From: Rhodothermaceae bacterium
GTDB taxonomy: Bacteria; Bacteroidota; Rhodothermia; Rhodothermales; JAHEMB01
DNA: 12,022 nucleotides
Assembly (NCBI GenBank): GCA_024643915.1
Contig: JAHEMB010000045.1
Location: 1 to 12,022 of the forward strand
Direction of reading: 5' to 3'
Shown here in pieces: positions 1 to 7,424 of the stretch. The position numbers and the translations under genes were made by a program. Position 1 is the first letter of the stretch; the number at the start of each line of letters is the position of its first letter. The notes beneath the pieces were generated by a model. It had not been told where the DNA came from and ran no database searches. It saw only the letters and a list, made by a program, of their open reading frames with translations.

Positions 1-693
1 GTCCGAATACTGGATCTTCGGCCCCATGTTGGCGAGATTGAAGCCCGCCGAGAAGGTCGCGTCGGCGCCGCCCAGGCCGAAGGGCTTCGTCTTATAGAGG
101 CCCGCCAGGTCGAAGCCCGCCGAGACGCCCGCCTGTGTCTTCTGCCCACCCACGTCCACGCCGGGGGCGAGGTTCGAGTAGATCAGGCGCAGGCCCACGC
201 CGAGGTCAAAATTCTCCGTAACGTGGAAGCCGTAGGAGCCGCCGAGGGCCAGGTCGTACGAGCGGAACGTACCCAGGAGCTGGTTCTGCGCGTCGCGGTG
301 CTCATGCTCGCCGAGGTTAAGGAAGGTAACATGGCCGGCGAAGGTGCCGAGGCCCGGCACGTGGTACTTGCCCGTCAGGTTCTCGAAAAACAGGCCGGCG
401 TTGAACTCGGGCAGCCACTTCGAGTGGGTGAGCGACACTTCGGCGCCCACCTGATCGGCCAGGCCGGCGGGGTTCCAGAAGACGGCGTAGGCATTGTCGG
501 CCACGGCAACGCCCGAATTGCCCATGCCGGTGGCGCGCCCGTCCGGCTCGATCATCAGGAAGACGACGGCGGCGCCGCCCACCTGCGCCTGCGCGGGCTG
601 CACAGCAGCCCCCAGCAACAGCAAGGCCGCCAGGGCAAAAGTAACCGCGAAAGGCGTCCGCAGCGGCAATTGAAGGCTCGTAAGTGCTCGCAT
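1..693 (-). CDS. porV: T9SS outer-membrane protein PorV (partial, 3' end outside the window)
   Basis: This is the N-terminal 231 residues of a PorV/LptO-like outer-membrane beta-barrel protein. In the type IX secretion system, PorV carries cargo from the translocon to the PorU sortase. Residues 1-36 form a signal peptide: a hydrophobic stretch at about 14-31, then a cleavage site after AQA with Gln37 next. The mature start has the family signature FLMIEPDGRATGMGNSGVAV (residues 45-64), followed by WNPAGLAD (about 73-80), which matches the PorV/PorQ pattern of a G-M-G-x-(A/S)-G-V-A turn and an N-P-A-G motif. The rest alternates polar and hydrophobic residues, as expected of barrel strands. The start is the ATG at 691-693, because an in-frame TAA lies 4 codons upstream; no Shine-Dalgarno is visible. 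The gene lies 128 bases downstream of porU on the same strand, the usual porU-porV order. Family members run to roughly 350-400 residues, so about 60% is present. A generic PorV/PorQ-family paralogue is the alternative, but adjacency to porU favours PorV. Confidence 0.88.
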   Translation of the reverse strand, partial: MRALTSLQLPLRTPFAVTFALAALLLLGAAVQPAQAQVGGAAVVFLMIEPDGRATGMGNSGVAVADNAYAVFWNPAGLADQVGAEVSLTHSKWLPEFNAGLFFENLTGKYHVPGLGTFAGHVTFLNLGEHEHRDAQNQLLGTFRSYDLALGGSYGFHVTENFDLGVGLRLIYSNLAPGVDVGGQKTQAGVSAGFDLAGLYKTKPFGLGGADATFSAGFNLANMGPKIQYSD

Positions 694-821
694 GGTCGTA
701 TGCTTAGGTTGAGGAGAAAAAGGCTGCGTCATTTCGGAAAGTCGGGCTGGGAAAGATGGTAAACTAAACTTGAGAAGGACTTAGGTTTCAACAGAATTTG
801 GCAAAGAACCCGGCGCATACT

Positions 822-3800
822 TCATCGGATCACCGCGAGGCGCTCGATCTTCTCGGACACCTGCCGCTCGCCGCCGGGCTGCTCCACTTCCACCCGCACT
901 TTGTACAGGTAGATCCCCGAAGCGAGCGGGTCGAAGTCCTCGTCGCGGCCGTCCCACGTGATCTGGACCCTCCCCCCGCTCAGGACGTCGTCCTGTTCGA
1001 GGGTGCGGACGGGGCGGCCGTCGAGCGTGTAGATGCGGATCTGCACCTTGGCCGGAAGGCTGCCCGGCTGGTTGTGCTCAAAGATGAAGCGGGTCTGACC
1101 GCTCGTTGGATTGGGGTAGTTGAAGACGTTGCGGAGGGCGAGAGCGGCCTCTTCGGCCACGGTGAAGTCGAGCGCGGCGATGCTGGAATTGTTGACGACG
1201 TCCCAGGCTTTCACCGAGAGCGTGTGCGGTCCCGGCTCAAGCGGGTTCAGTTCATAGGTCACCTGCCCACGCTGGTACGAGTTCGGCTCGCTCTGGTAAA
1301 ACTCGCTCAGGTTCACCGCGTCGCTTTCGTTGCCGTCCACCACAAGCAGCATCTCGTGCCCCACCCCCGCACCCACTGTGTTGACGCCCGTCTCGTCGAA
1401 AAGCTTGACGATAAGGGTGGGCTCGGCGCGGACGACGCCGCCTGAGACGAACGTGGTGTCGCTGAGGAAGAGTCTTAGTTCGGGCCCGGCGGCATCGTTC
1501 GGCGGATTCGGGTTGCTGCCGCCCACCACCACATTTTCGGTGACGCCCTGTGCGTGGCTCGCGTCAGAGAAAGCGTAGGAGGAGATGCGGCCCGGCGCGT
1601 TGCTGTAGGAAATGTCTTTCGGCACGACGAAGACGGCCTCGAACCGCCCATCGGCGACGTTAACGCGCCCGCTCCAGATCAAGTCCTCCTGTTGCATGTA
1701 GTAGGGGCGCGAGACGAGCACGTCGGCATAGGGCATCATCACGCGCCGCTTGGCATCGAAAATTTCGAGGCTGGCGAGGCCGTTGAAACCGCCATCGACA
1801 AAGCCGTCCGGCGTCTGCACGCTGCCCTTGATGGTCACGCGGTCGAGGGCGCGAAGCGGAGCCGGCTGCTCGCCAAGGGGCACGCCGTTCACTTCCTCTA
1901 CCACCGCCTGGCGCGTGGGCATGCCCGCCCGCATCGTCGGGTCGCCCAGGAGGTTGAACTTGCGGTTGTTGCCCTGCGCGCCGGCCTGGGTGTTTTTCGT
2001 GGCGCGCATCACGTCGCCCAAGCGGGGCGGCAGGCCCTGCTCGTCGAGGGTAAAGAGGTCCTGGTTGAGCGCGCGGTTCAACCCCACGTTGAGCGTGTTG
2101 ACGCCTGAAGAGGTGAGCACCGTCCGCACCGTCGTCATCAGGGCCACGGCACCACCGTTGGGGTTGAGTAGGAGGGCCTCGGCGCCACTCTGGTGGTTCG
2201 CCAGGTCCCACCGGCCAAACGAGCACGTGGCGGTGATGAAGATGGCGAGCCGGTCGCGGTTCTGCAGCGCCCAGGCATCATCTATCGTAAGAATCTCCTC
2301 CTGCGCCAGGCCCAGTTCGCCGCCATGGCCGCTGTAATTCATGATGAGCGTGCCGTCGTTGAGCGCCTCACGGATGTCCTGGCGGGCGCCGGGGATGCGC
2401 CAGATTGTCTCGAACACACGGTCGTAGGAAGCGGCGTAGATCTTCTGCTGGTTGATGCGAGGATAGACCTGTTCGACAAGGTCAGCCACTACCTCGACGT
2501 TTTGCGTGTGCAGATCGCGGTTGTTCACCTCTGGGCTGCCGTCGCGCCCGTTGTACCCATCGTCGGCGACGAAGGTGTATCGGGTGCGCCAGGGCCCGAA
2601 CGTCTCCGGGTTCTCGTAACGCCTGATCTTATCGACGACGACTTGGGCCTCGTCAAGCGTTTGCACGGTGAACCGGCCGATGCCCAGATCGACGCGCTCG
2701 GTCGAAGTGGCGGTGCTGCCGGGATAGTTCCACACGCCCTCAGCGTCGTCGAGCAGGCCGAAGTAATCGTCGCTCGTGTAGGAGAATTCCGCGTTGAACG
2801 ACTCTTCAGTCTCGTAGGGGAGCACCCAGTTTTCGAAGGAGGTGTTATCGCCCAGGTTACGGTAGTCGAAATGCCCGTCGCCGAAGAGAAGCGCGTAGCG
2901 GAGCAGGCTATTGGCGTCGGGGGCGCGGTCGTAGAGGAACTTGAAGTAGTCGCGGACGGCACGCATGTCTGGCACGCCGCCAGAGAATTCGTTGTAGATG
3001 TGCTGCACGTCCACCACTTCCACCGCCAGCCCGTCCTGCCGCCGCATCTCAGCCAGTTCGCGGGCCGGCCCGACAAATGCAGCCGGGGTAACGATCACGA
3101 AGTCGGGAAACGTCTGGATGCCGTGCAGGTCCTGGTTGCCCACCTGCAACTCGCGGTTGGGCGCCGGCACGCGGGCGGCACTCTCGATGAACGCAGTGAT
3201 CTCGCGCGGCTGGGCCGCGTCGGCCACGTCAAGCTGGACGCGGTAGCCGTCACCCGAGGCGCGGGCCTCCAGGCGGCGGATGTTGCCAGGCTCGGTCACG
3301 TCCCATACCTGGGGCTGCGCCGAAAAGCCGCGCAAGACGAACTCGAAGCGCCCGCTCTGCCCACCCGGCGTAGCGAAGCGCAGCCAGCCGTCCCTGGCCC
3401 GCAGCGCTTGCGGGTAAAAGGCGCGGATCCAGTCCAGGGCCGCCTCCGGGGCGTTTTGCACTTTCTCCAAGCGCATCGTCAGGTTGAGGGGCGCCCCGGC
3501 CCCGAGCGCCTGGGAGAAAGTCGTCGTCGTTGCCGCTGCCGTGCGGAGGAACAGGCCGCCGCCGACAAAGCCCGACGCATCCTCGGCCAGCCGCTGCCCG
3601 CCGGCCTCGTAGAAGACACGGGCGAGTGGGTTCGAGCGGATGGCGGACCGCGCCACGAACTGCACCTCGCCACCGGCCATGCCGGGCAGGGCGATATCTT
3701 TGAAAATCTCAAGCGCGCCGTCCGGGCTGATGCGGCGACTGACCCAGGTGTGGCCCGTCCCGGCCTCCGGCGCCCACATCACTGAGTCGAACTCGCGGAA

Positions 3801-4832
3801 GTGGCGGCCCGTCACCTGCTCCACGACCGTGGCATCCGCAAAACCGGGGAAAGCCTCCAACCCCACCCGCTTGCTCTCGGCGCCGTCGATCTTAAGGAAA
3901 TAATAGTTGGCGTTGGAGAAGGGATGGACGTAATGCTGCCACTGACCGGAGGCGGCATCGTACTGCCAGCCCGTTGGTGCGGCGCCGTAGAAGAAGACGG
4001 CATCGCCCTCATTAAAAACACCATCGCCGCCGCCGCGCACGAAGACGGGGTTTTCGGCGAGGTCGGGGATGCGGGGGGCGCTGTTGAGGGCAGGCAGGGG
4101 CGCACCGCCGTTGCCCAGGATCTTCACCCGGTTCGGGTCGATGCTGCCGGGCGTGAGGCCCAGCTCGGAGAGGAAATTTCGGTCGATGCGGTACAGGCCC
4201 TCTTCGCGGATCTCAATCTTGAAAATCGTGCCGTCGGCGAGGGCGCTGCGCGTCACATCGAGGTGCGGGTTGTCGGTCACGGCCAGCCGCGCACCGAAAC
4301 CGGAGAGGCGCCGTTCCGCCGGTACGTTGCCGTACTCGATGCTGAGGAGGAGCCGGCGGTAGCGGCGCAGGGTGCCGGCGGCTTCGTCATAGCGCACCAG
4401 CTCGGCGCGGAGGGTGCCGGCGGCCCGTCGGCGCTCCATCCCAACCCCCTCAACGGCGACCGGGGCGCGTCCGAAGGCCGTTGCCAGTTCGGCCAGCCCG
4501 GTGGCGGGCCGCAGGGGGATCTCGTCGTAGTCGGCGGCCAGCACCTGCACACGCGGCGCCACGAGGGCGGGCAGGGCAATCGTCTCGTGCGCGGTAAAAG
4601 CGCCCTGGGCTGCCAGCGCGGCGAAAGTCCGCGCCACGGCGTCGGCGTCGCTGCTGTCGAGGAGGGCGCGGAGCGGAGCGCGCCACTCTGCCGTTATCTC
4701 CACCACCATCCCACGCGCGGTTTCTTCAACCACGCGCACCTCGGCCCGCTGCGCCCATGCAGGGCGCCCCGCCCCCACGAGGAGGACGAGCAGGAGCAGC
4801 AAACTGACGAAGCGAAACTTCACGCGCATCAT
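822..4832 (-). CDS. porU: Type IX secretion system sortase PorU (C25 gingipain-family)
   Basis: PorU is the cell-surface transpeptidase of T9SS. It removes the C-terminal signal of cargo proteins and attaches them to anionic LPS. The 1336-residue product begins with a signal peptide (residues 1-27, ending AWA before Gln28). A large beta-rich N-terminal region follows. The peptidase C25 domain starts near residue 572 (FPDFVIVTPAAF) and runs to about 950. The catalytic dyad is visible: His836 in NYSGHGGE and Cys870 in FITATCSFGRWD, 34 residues apart, close to the spacing in gingipains. After an Ig-like region, residues about 1235-1336 form a C-terminal domain that starts NYPNPTSGQTRFIF and includes WDGRDED and ASGIYLYKV, the type-A T9SS signal pattern also found on PorU proteins. 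The ATG at 4830-4832 is chosen as start. The ATG one codon later is equally possible, and a TTG one codon earlier would also be open. The protein is longer than the roughly 1160 residues of Porphyromonas PorU, with the extra length outside the catalytic domain. Confidence 0.95.
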   Translation of the reverse strand: MMRVKFRFVSLLLLLVLLVGAGRPAWAQRAEVRVVEETARGMVVEITAEWRAPLRALLDSSDADAVARTFAALAAQGAFTAHETIALPALVAPRVQVLAADYDEIPLRPATGLAELATAFGRAPVAVEGVGMERRRAAGTLRAELVRYDEAAGTLRRYRRLLLSIEYGNVPAERRLSGFGARLAVTDNPHLDVTRSALADGTIFKIEIREEGLYRIDRNFLSELGLTPGSIDPNRVKILGNGGAPLPALNSAPRIPDLAENPVFVRGGGDGVFNEGDAVFFYGAAPTGWQYDAASGQWQHYVHPFSNANYYFLKIDGAESKRVGLEAFPGFADATVVEQVTGRHFREFDSVMWAPEAGTGHTWVSRRISPDGALEIFKDIALPGMAGGEVQFVARSAIRSNPLARVFYEAGGQRLAEDASGFVGGGLFLRTAAATTTTFSQALGAGAPLNLTMRLEKVQNAPEAALDWIRAFYPQALRARDGWLRFATPGGQSGRFEFVLRGFSAQPQVWDVTEPGNIRRLEARASGDGYRVQLDVADAAQPREITAFIESAARVPAPNRELQVGNQDLHGIQTFPDFVIVTPAAFVGPARELAEMRRQDGLAVEVVDVQHIYNEFSGGVPDMRAVRDYFKFLYDRAPDANSLLRYALLFGDGHFDYRNLGDNTSFENWVLPYETEESFNAEFSYTSDDYFGLLDDAEGVWNYPGSTATSTERVDLGIGRFTVQTLDEAQVVVDKIRRYENPETFGPWRTRYTFVADDGYNGRDGSPEVNNRDLHTQNVEVVADLVEQVYPRINQQKIYAASYDRVFETIWRIPGARQDIREALNDGTLIMNYSGHGGELGLAQEEILTIDDAWALQNRDRLAIFITATCSFGRWDLANHQSGAEALLLNPNGGAVALMTTVRTVLTSSGVNTLNVGLNRALNQDLFTLDEQGLPPRLGDVMRATKNTQAGAQGNNRKFNLLGDPTMRAGMPTRQAVVEEVNGVPLGEQPAPLRALDRVTIKGSVQTPDGFVDGGFNGLASLEIFDAKRRVMMPYADVLVSRPYYMQQEDLIWSGRVNVADGRFEAVFVVPKDISYSNAPGRISSYAFSDASHAQGVTENVVVGGSNPNPPNDAAGPELRLFLSDTTFVSGGVVRAEPTLIVKLFDETGVNTVGAGVGHEMLLVVDGNESDAVNLSEFYQSEPNSYQRGQVTYELNPLEPGPHTLSVKAWDVVNNSSIAALDFTVAEEAALALRNVFNYPNPTSGQTRFIFEHNQPGSLPAKVQIRIYTLDGRPVRTLEQDDVLSGGRVQITWDGRDEDFDPLASGIYLYKVRVEVEQPGGERQVSEKIERLAVIR

Positions 4833-4910
4833 CAAGAGGAATCAAACCGTCTTCGTACCGAACGCATCTCACCCGTCGTGGGGTGACAAACATCGGGGCT
4901 CCGACCGGAG

Positions 4911-5006
4911 CGAGAAGGCGGCGCTGTTACGAAGGATAATTCAATGAGGAGGCCATGCGGCTGGACAGCCGGCTTTGCACACGTCCTGTGGTTCGTAACA
5001 GTCTCG
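4911..5006. repeat. Long-stem inverted repeat with inner hairpins (possible structured RNA)
   Basis: CTGTTACGAA at 4924-4933 is the exact reverse complement of TTCGTAACAG at 4992-5001. Directly outside, CGAGA (4911-4915) pairs with TCTCG (5002-5006), leaving an 8-base bulge on the left side only. The 58 bases enclosed can form two more hairpins: CGGCT/AGCCG at 4958-4962 and 4967-4971 with a GGAC loop, and CACA/TGTG at 4978-4981 and 4987-4990. The overall shape is a closed multi-branch structure of about 96 bases. It has no T-run, so a simple intrinsic terminator is unlikely. Whether it is transcribed, and from which strand, cannot be told. The inverted repeat is seen directly; a structured RNA is inference. 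Confidence 0.5.
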
Positions 5007-5156
5007 GTCGATAGGCAGCGATAGAAGGGGCTACTGATGGGCTAAAAATAGCTCGACTTTGGTAAGCCTACAAGGGCAAAAAGCCATGAAGCCGAGGCGC
5101 GGGGAGCGAGTGTCTAAAGACCGGCGCGACGGCGTGTTCCGCAGCCCATGAATTTC

Positions 5157-5269
5157 ACCGAATCTCGTCAGCAAGAAACGATTCGAAGAACCGAAGACCC
5201 ACGAAACGAAGACAGCAGACGTTGCCACGTACGCTTCGTCACATCGATTCCTCGTCCCTTTCTACACCC
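5157..5269. repeat. Degenerate octamer-periodic palindromic intergenic element
   Basis: The left arm (about 5171-5211) is purine-rich and repeats short words such as CGAAG or CGAAA at 5184, 5192, 5202 and 5207, with a period near 8. The right arm (about 5230-5269), read on the minus strand, gives similar 8-base units (AAAGGGAC, GAGGAATC, GATGTGAC, GAAGCGTA). The two arms therefore form an imperfect palindrome: positions 5178-5196 resemble the reverse complement of 5234-5255. A short separate hairpin, CGAATC/GATTCG at 5159-5164 and 5180-5185, lies at the left edge. The unit pattern matches the element between purK and purE, which suggests one family. The function is unknown. Confidence 0.5.
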
Positions 5270-5309
5270 TGGTCAGCGACCATACCTATTTTCTTCACGC
5301 CCCTTTTCG

Positions 5310-5338
5310 TTGACACACCCGACGCCGGGGTGTATACT
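5310..5338 (+). promoter_or_regulatory. Sigma-70-type promoter for gcvT-comB
   Basis: A perfect -35 hexamer TTGACA (5310-5315) is followed, after exactly 17 bases, by TATACT (5333-5338), which matches the -10 consensus at five of six positions. Transcription would begin near 5345 and leave a leader of about 65 bases before the gcvT ATG at 5411. The leader is too short for a glycine riboswitch and no other regulatory fold was recognised in it. The promoter is of classical vegetative type, not the TTTG/TAnnTTTG type known from Bacteroides and Flavobacterium. The hexamers are seen directly; activity is inferred. Confidence 0.8.
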
Positions 5339-5410
5339 GAACTTCATGATTTTTACGCTGGCTTTCAACGAGCTGGGCGTCTCGTCTTCCAGGTGGATGT
5401 GATACGTACC

Positions 5411-6526
5411 ATGGACGTTTCCGAGCTAAAGAAAACCCCTCTCCACGCCACACACCTCGCCTTGGGCGCACGCATGATGCCCTTCGGCGGGTTCGATATG
5501 CCAGTGCAGTACAGCGGCATCATCGACGAGCACTTGGCCGTGCGCCGGGCCGCCGGGCTGTTCGATGTGAGCCACATGGGCGAGTTCATCGTGCGCGGCC
5601 CGCACGCGGCGGCTTTCGTGCAAAACCTCGTCACGAACGACATCTCGAAGCTCTACGACGGGCGCGCCCTCTACACCGTCATGTGCCGGCCCGACGGCGG
5701 CGCTGTGGACGACCTGCTCGTCTACCGCCTCGCCGAGGACCACTACCTGCTCGTCGTCAACGCGGCGAACATAGAGAAGGATTTCGATTGGGCACGCCAG
5801 CAAAACACGATGGGTGCCGACCTCCGCGACGCCTCCGACGAATTCGCCCTGCTTGCCCTCCAGGGCCCCGAGGCGTTTGCCATCGCCCAGGCCCTGACGG
5901 ACGTCTCACTCGACGACCTGAAATTCTACCATTTCCTCCAGATGCCGGTGGGTGCGTTCCTCGGCTGCGAGCGGGCGATCCTCTCCCATACCGGCTACAC
6001 GGGTGAGAAGGGGCTGGAAATTTACTGTGACCCGGAGCGGGCCGAGACGGTCTGGAACGCGCTCATGGCTGAGGGCGAAAAGCGCGGCCTCAAACCCGCC
6101 GGGCTGGGCGCCCGCGACACGCTCCGTCTGGAAGCCGGCTACGCCCTCTACGGCAACGACCTTACCGAAGAGACGAATCCGCTCGAAGCCGGGCTAGGCT
6201 GGATCGTTAAACTCGACAAAGGCGATTTCGTCGGGCGCGAGGCGCTGCAACAGGTGAAGACCAAGGGGCCGCAGCGCAAACTCGTCGGCTTCGTCATGGA
6301 AGAACGCGGCATCCCCCGGCAGGGCTACCCGATCCTGAGCGACAGCGGCGAAGAGATCGGCTACGTCACGAGCGGCTCGCAGTCGCCCATCCTGGAGCGT
6401 GGTATCGGGATGGGATACGTGCCGAATGAGCCTGAATTCACCGAGCCGGGCCGCCGCCTGGCCGTTTCCGCTCGTGGGCGCGCGCTCACGGCCACCGTGC
6501 AAAAGCCCCCGTTCCATAAGCAATGA
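5411..6526 (+). CDS. gcvT: Glycine cleavage system T protein (aminomethyltransferase)
   Basis: The T protein transfers the methylene group from the aminomethyl-lipoyl arm of H protein to tetrahydrofolate, releasing ammonia and giving 5,10-methylene-THF. It acts in the cytoplasm with P, H and L proteins. The 371-residue product matches the family length. The N-terminus PLHATHLALGARMMPFGGFDMP is followed by FDVSHMGEF. The catalytic aspartate lies in GGAVDDLLVYR (Asp100/Asp101, equivalent to the essential Asp near 100 in characterised T proteins). GYTGEKGLEIY and RLEAGYALYGNDL mark the folate-binding half, and the C-terminal barrel domain contains GYVTSG and the closing YV motif. The ATG at 5411 is chosen because it sits right before the conserved N-terminus; the open frame extends further upstream but would cross the promoter. 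A weak AGGTGG lies 14 bases ahead. The stop codon overlaps the comB start (ATGA), so the two are very likely co-translated. The P and H genes are not in this window. Confidence 0.96.
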   Translation: MDVSELKKTPLHATHLALGARMMPFGGFDMPVQYSGIIDEHLAVRRAAGLFDVSHMGEFIVRGPHAAAFVQNLVTNDISKLYDGRALYTVMCRPDGGAVDDLLVYRLAEDHYLLVVNAANIEKDFDWARQQNTMGADLRDASDEFALLALQGPEAFAIAQALTDVSLDDLKFYHFLQMPVGAFLGCERAILSHTGYTGEKGLEIYCDPERAETVWNALMAEGEKRGLKPAGLGARDTLRLEAGYALYGNDLTEETNPLEAGLGWIVKLDKGDFVGREALQQVKTKGPQRKLVGFVMEERGIPRQGYPILSDSGEEIGYVTSGSQSPILERGIGMGYVPNEPEFTEPGRRLAVSARGRALTATVQKPPFHKQ

Positions 6527-7290
6527 ACGTCGAAGTATTTCTTTCGAGTGCCAACGTCGGAGAAGAGGACGTCAAGGATCGGACCGTCGTCGTGATCGAC
6601 GTTTTGCGGGCCTGCTCCACCATTTCCACCGCCCTCCATCACGGCGCCCGCGCGGTGCTGCCTGTCGCGGACATGGCCCAGGCCGGCAAGTTCGCCTCGA
6701 ACCTCGACCCGAGCATGTATCTGCTCGGCGGCGAGCGCGCTTCGGAGAAAATCGAGGGATACCACCTGGGCAACTCGCCCCTGGAATACACCAAGGCAAC
6801 CGTCGCGGACCGCACCATTATTTTGAATACGACGAATGGCTCCTCTGCCATCACGCGGGCACGGGAGGCACAGCACCTCGTCGTGGGCTGTCTCCTCAAT
6901 GCCGGGCGCGTCGTTGCCTTCGCACAGAAAGCCGGCCTCGACCTGACCCTCATCTGTGCCGGGCAGGACAACCGCGTCTCGCTCGAGGACACGCTCTGTG
7001 CCGGGCTGATGCTCTATCGGTTATGGGGCGGCCAAGAGCCCGAAGCCGCTTCCGACACCGCCCACATCGCCTTCACCCAGTACCGCCACGACCGCGATCA
7101 CCTCGAGACCGCTCTCCGCCGTTGCAACCACGCCCGCTACCTCGAAACGAAAGGCTTCGGAGAGGATGTGGACTACTGCTTTCGCATCGACGCACTCCCC
7201 GTCCTCCCCTATTTCGCCGACAATCGCCTCGCCCTGATTGACGAAGCCCACGAGCATGAAGCGCTGAAAGCGATGGACGTCGCTGGTTGA
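6523..7290 (+). CDS. comB: ComB family 2-phosphosulfolactate phosphatase
   Basis: ComB hydrolyses 2-phosphosulfolactate to sulfolactate, a Mg-dependent step first known from methanogen coenzyme M synthesis. Family members are widespread in bacteria, where they are tied to sulfolactate or other sulfonates and often lack proof of function. The 255-residue product shows the family core: VVVIDVLRACSTI (residues 22-34), the GGERASEKIEGYHLGNSP block (69-86) and ILNTTNGSSAI (100-110), followed by a conserved Cys-containing GCLLNA segment. It starts at an ATG that overlaps the gcvT stop by four bases (ATGA), so translation is probably coupled; no Shine-Dalgarno is seen. Its TGA (7288-7290) lies inside the first unit of the heptamer repeat that follows. 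No ComA (phosphosulfolactate synthase) gene is present nearby, so the substrate source is unknown. The family call is firm; the physiological role in this organism is not. Confidence 0.88.
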   Translation: MNVEVFLSSANVGEEDVKDRTVVVIDVLRACSTISTALHHGARAVLPVADMAQAGKFASNLDPSMYLLGGERASEKIEGYHLGNSPLEYTKATVADRTIILNTTNGSSAITRAREAQHLVVGCLLNAGRVVAFAQKAGLDLTLICAGQDNRVSLEDTLCAGLMLYRLWGGQEPEAASDTAHIAFTQYRHDRDHLETALRRCNHARYLETKGFGEDVDYCFRIDALPVLPYFADNRLALIDEAHEHEALKAMDVAG

Positions 7291-7385
7291 AGGTTGAACG
7301 GAACGGTCCGCCGGTTCTCAGAAGGTCGGATTTCAGTCTTTGAGCAGAAATTCCATCGACGATTGCCGACCGCCAACCGTTAACC
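7285..7385. repeat. Degenerate heptamer-periodic palindromic element between comB and ftsK
   Basis: The left edge holds two exact tandem copies of GGTTGAA (7285-7291 and 7292-7298). The right edge holds GCCGACC, GCCAACC and GTTAACC in tandem (7365-7385). Read on the minus strand these are GGTTAAC, GGTTGGC and GGTCGGC, the same G-G-T-T-based heptamer as on the left. The element is therefore an imperfect inverted repeat made of 7-base units with a more diverged middle. It fills nearly the whole gap from the comB stop codon to the probable ftsK promoter. It could act as a processing or termination hairpin for the gcvT-comB transcript, but there is no T-run. Confidence 0.55.
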
Positions 7386-7386
7386 A

Positions 7387-7419
7387 TTTGTATTATCCCC
7401 CTGATCTGTCTTAGTTTAT
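7387..7419 (+). promoter_or_regulatory. Possible ftsK promoter (Bacteroidota-like)
   Basis: A TTTG at 7387-7390 and a TAGTTTAT at 7412-7419, 21 bases apart, resemble loosely the -33 TTTG and -7 TAnnTTTG elements of Bacteroidota promoters. Alternatively TTGTAT (7388-7393) and TTAGTT (7411-7416) with a 17-base spacer form a weak sigma-70 pair. Either would start transcription only a few bases before, or at, the ftsK ATG at 7425. The match is weak and the call is tentative. Confidence 0.25.
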
Positions 7420-7424
7420 GGGTC

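Larger units (their letters stand above)
4833..5410. other. Divergent intergenic region between porU and gcvT
   Basis: This 578-base stretch separates the leftward porU from the rightward gcvT. No convincing protein gene is visible; the open frames here are short and have no recognisable composition. From left to right it holds the presumed porU promoter region (no clear consensus seen), a perfect 10-bp inverted repeat with inner hairpins at 4911-5006, a small hairpin with an AAAA loop at 5039-5054, a degenerate octamer-periodic palindrome at about 5157-5269, and a strong sigma-70-like promoter at 5310-5338. The stretch 5055-5156 shows nothing I can name. No tRNA, tmRNA or known riboswitch pattern was recognised. 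Confidence 0.8.

Noticed and set aside
703..787. Direct repeat CTTAGGTT at 703-710 and 780-787 in the porU-porV gap
   Set aside because: An 8-base repeat in a short gap can occur by chance; no matching structure or other copies support a role.
2193..3785. 530-residue open frame on the plus strand opposite porU
   Set aside because: Low-complexity shadow of porU, without domain motifs, and covered by the catalytic domain on the other strand.
4903..5010. tRNA-like fold
   Set aside because: GACCGG and CGGTC ends can nearly pair and a GGTTCG word is present, but the length (about 107 bases) and the 10-bp inner stem do not fit a tRNA cloverleaf.
5222..5410. Upstream extension of gcvT
   Set aside because: It would run through the TTGACA/TATACT promoter and adds residues not found in T proteins; the ATG at 5411 fits the family start.
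5339..5410. Glycine riboswitch ahead of gcvT
   Set aside because: The predicted leader is only about 65 bases, too short for a glycine aptamer, and no conserved aptamer core was seen.
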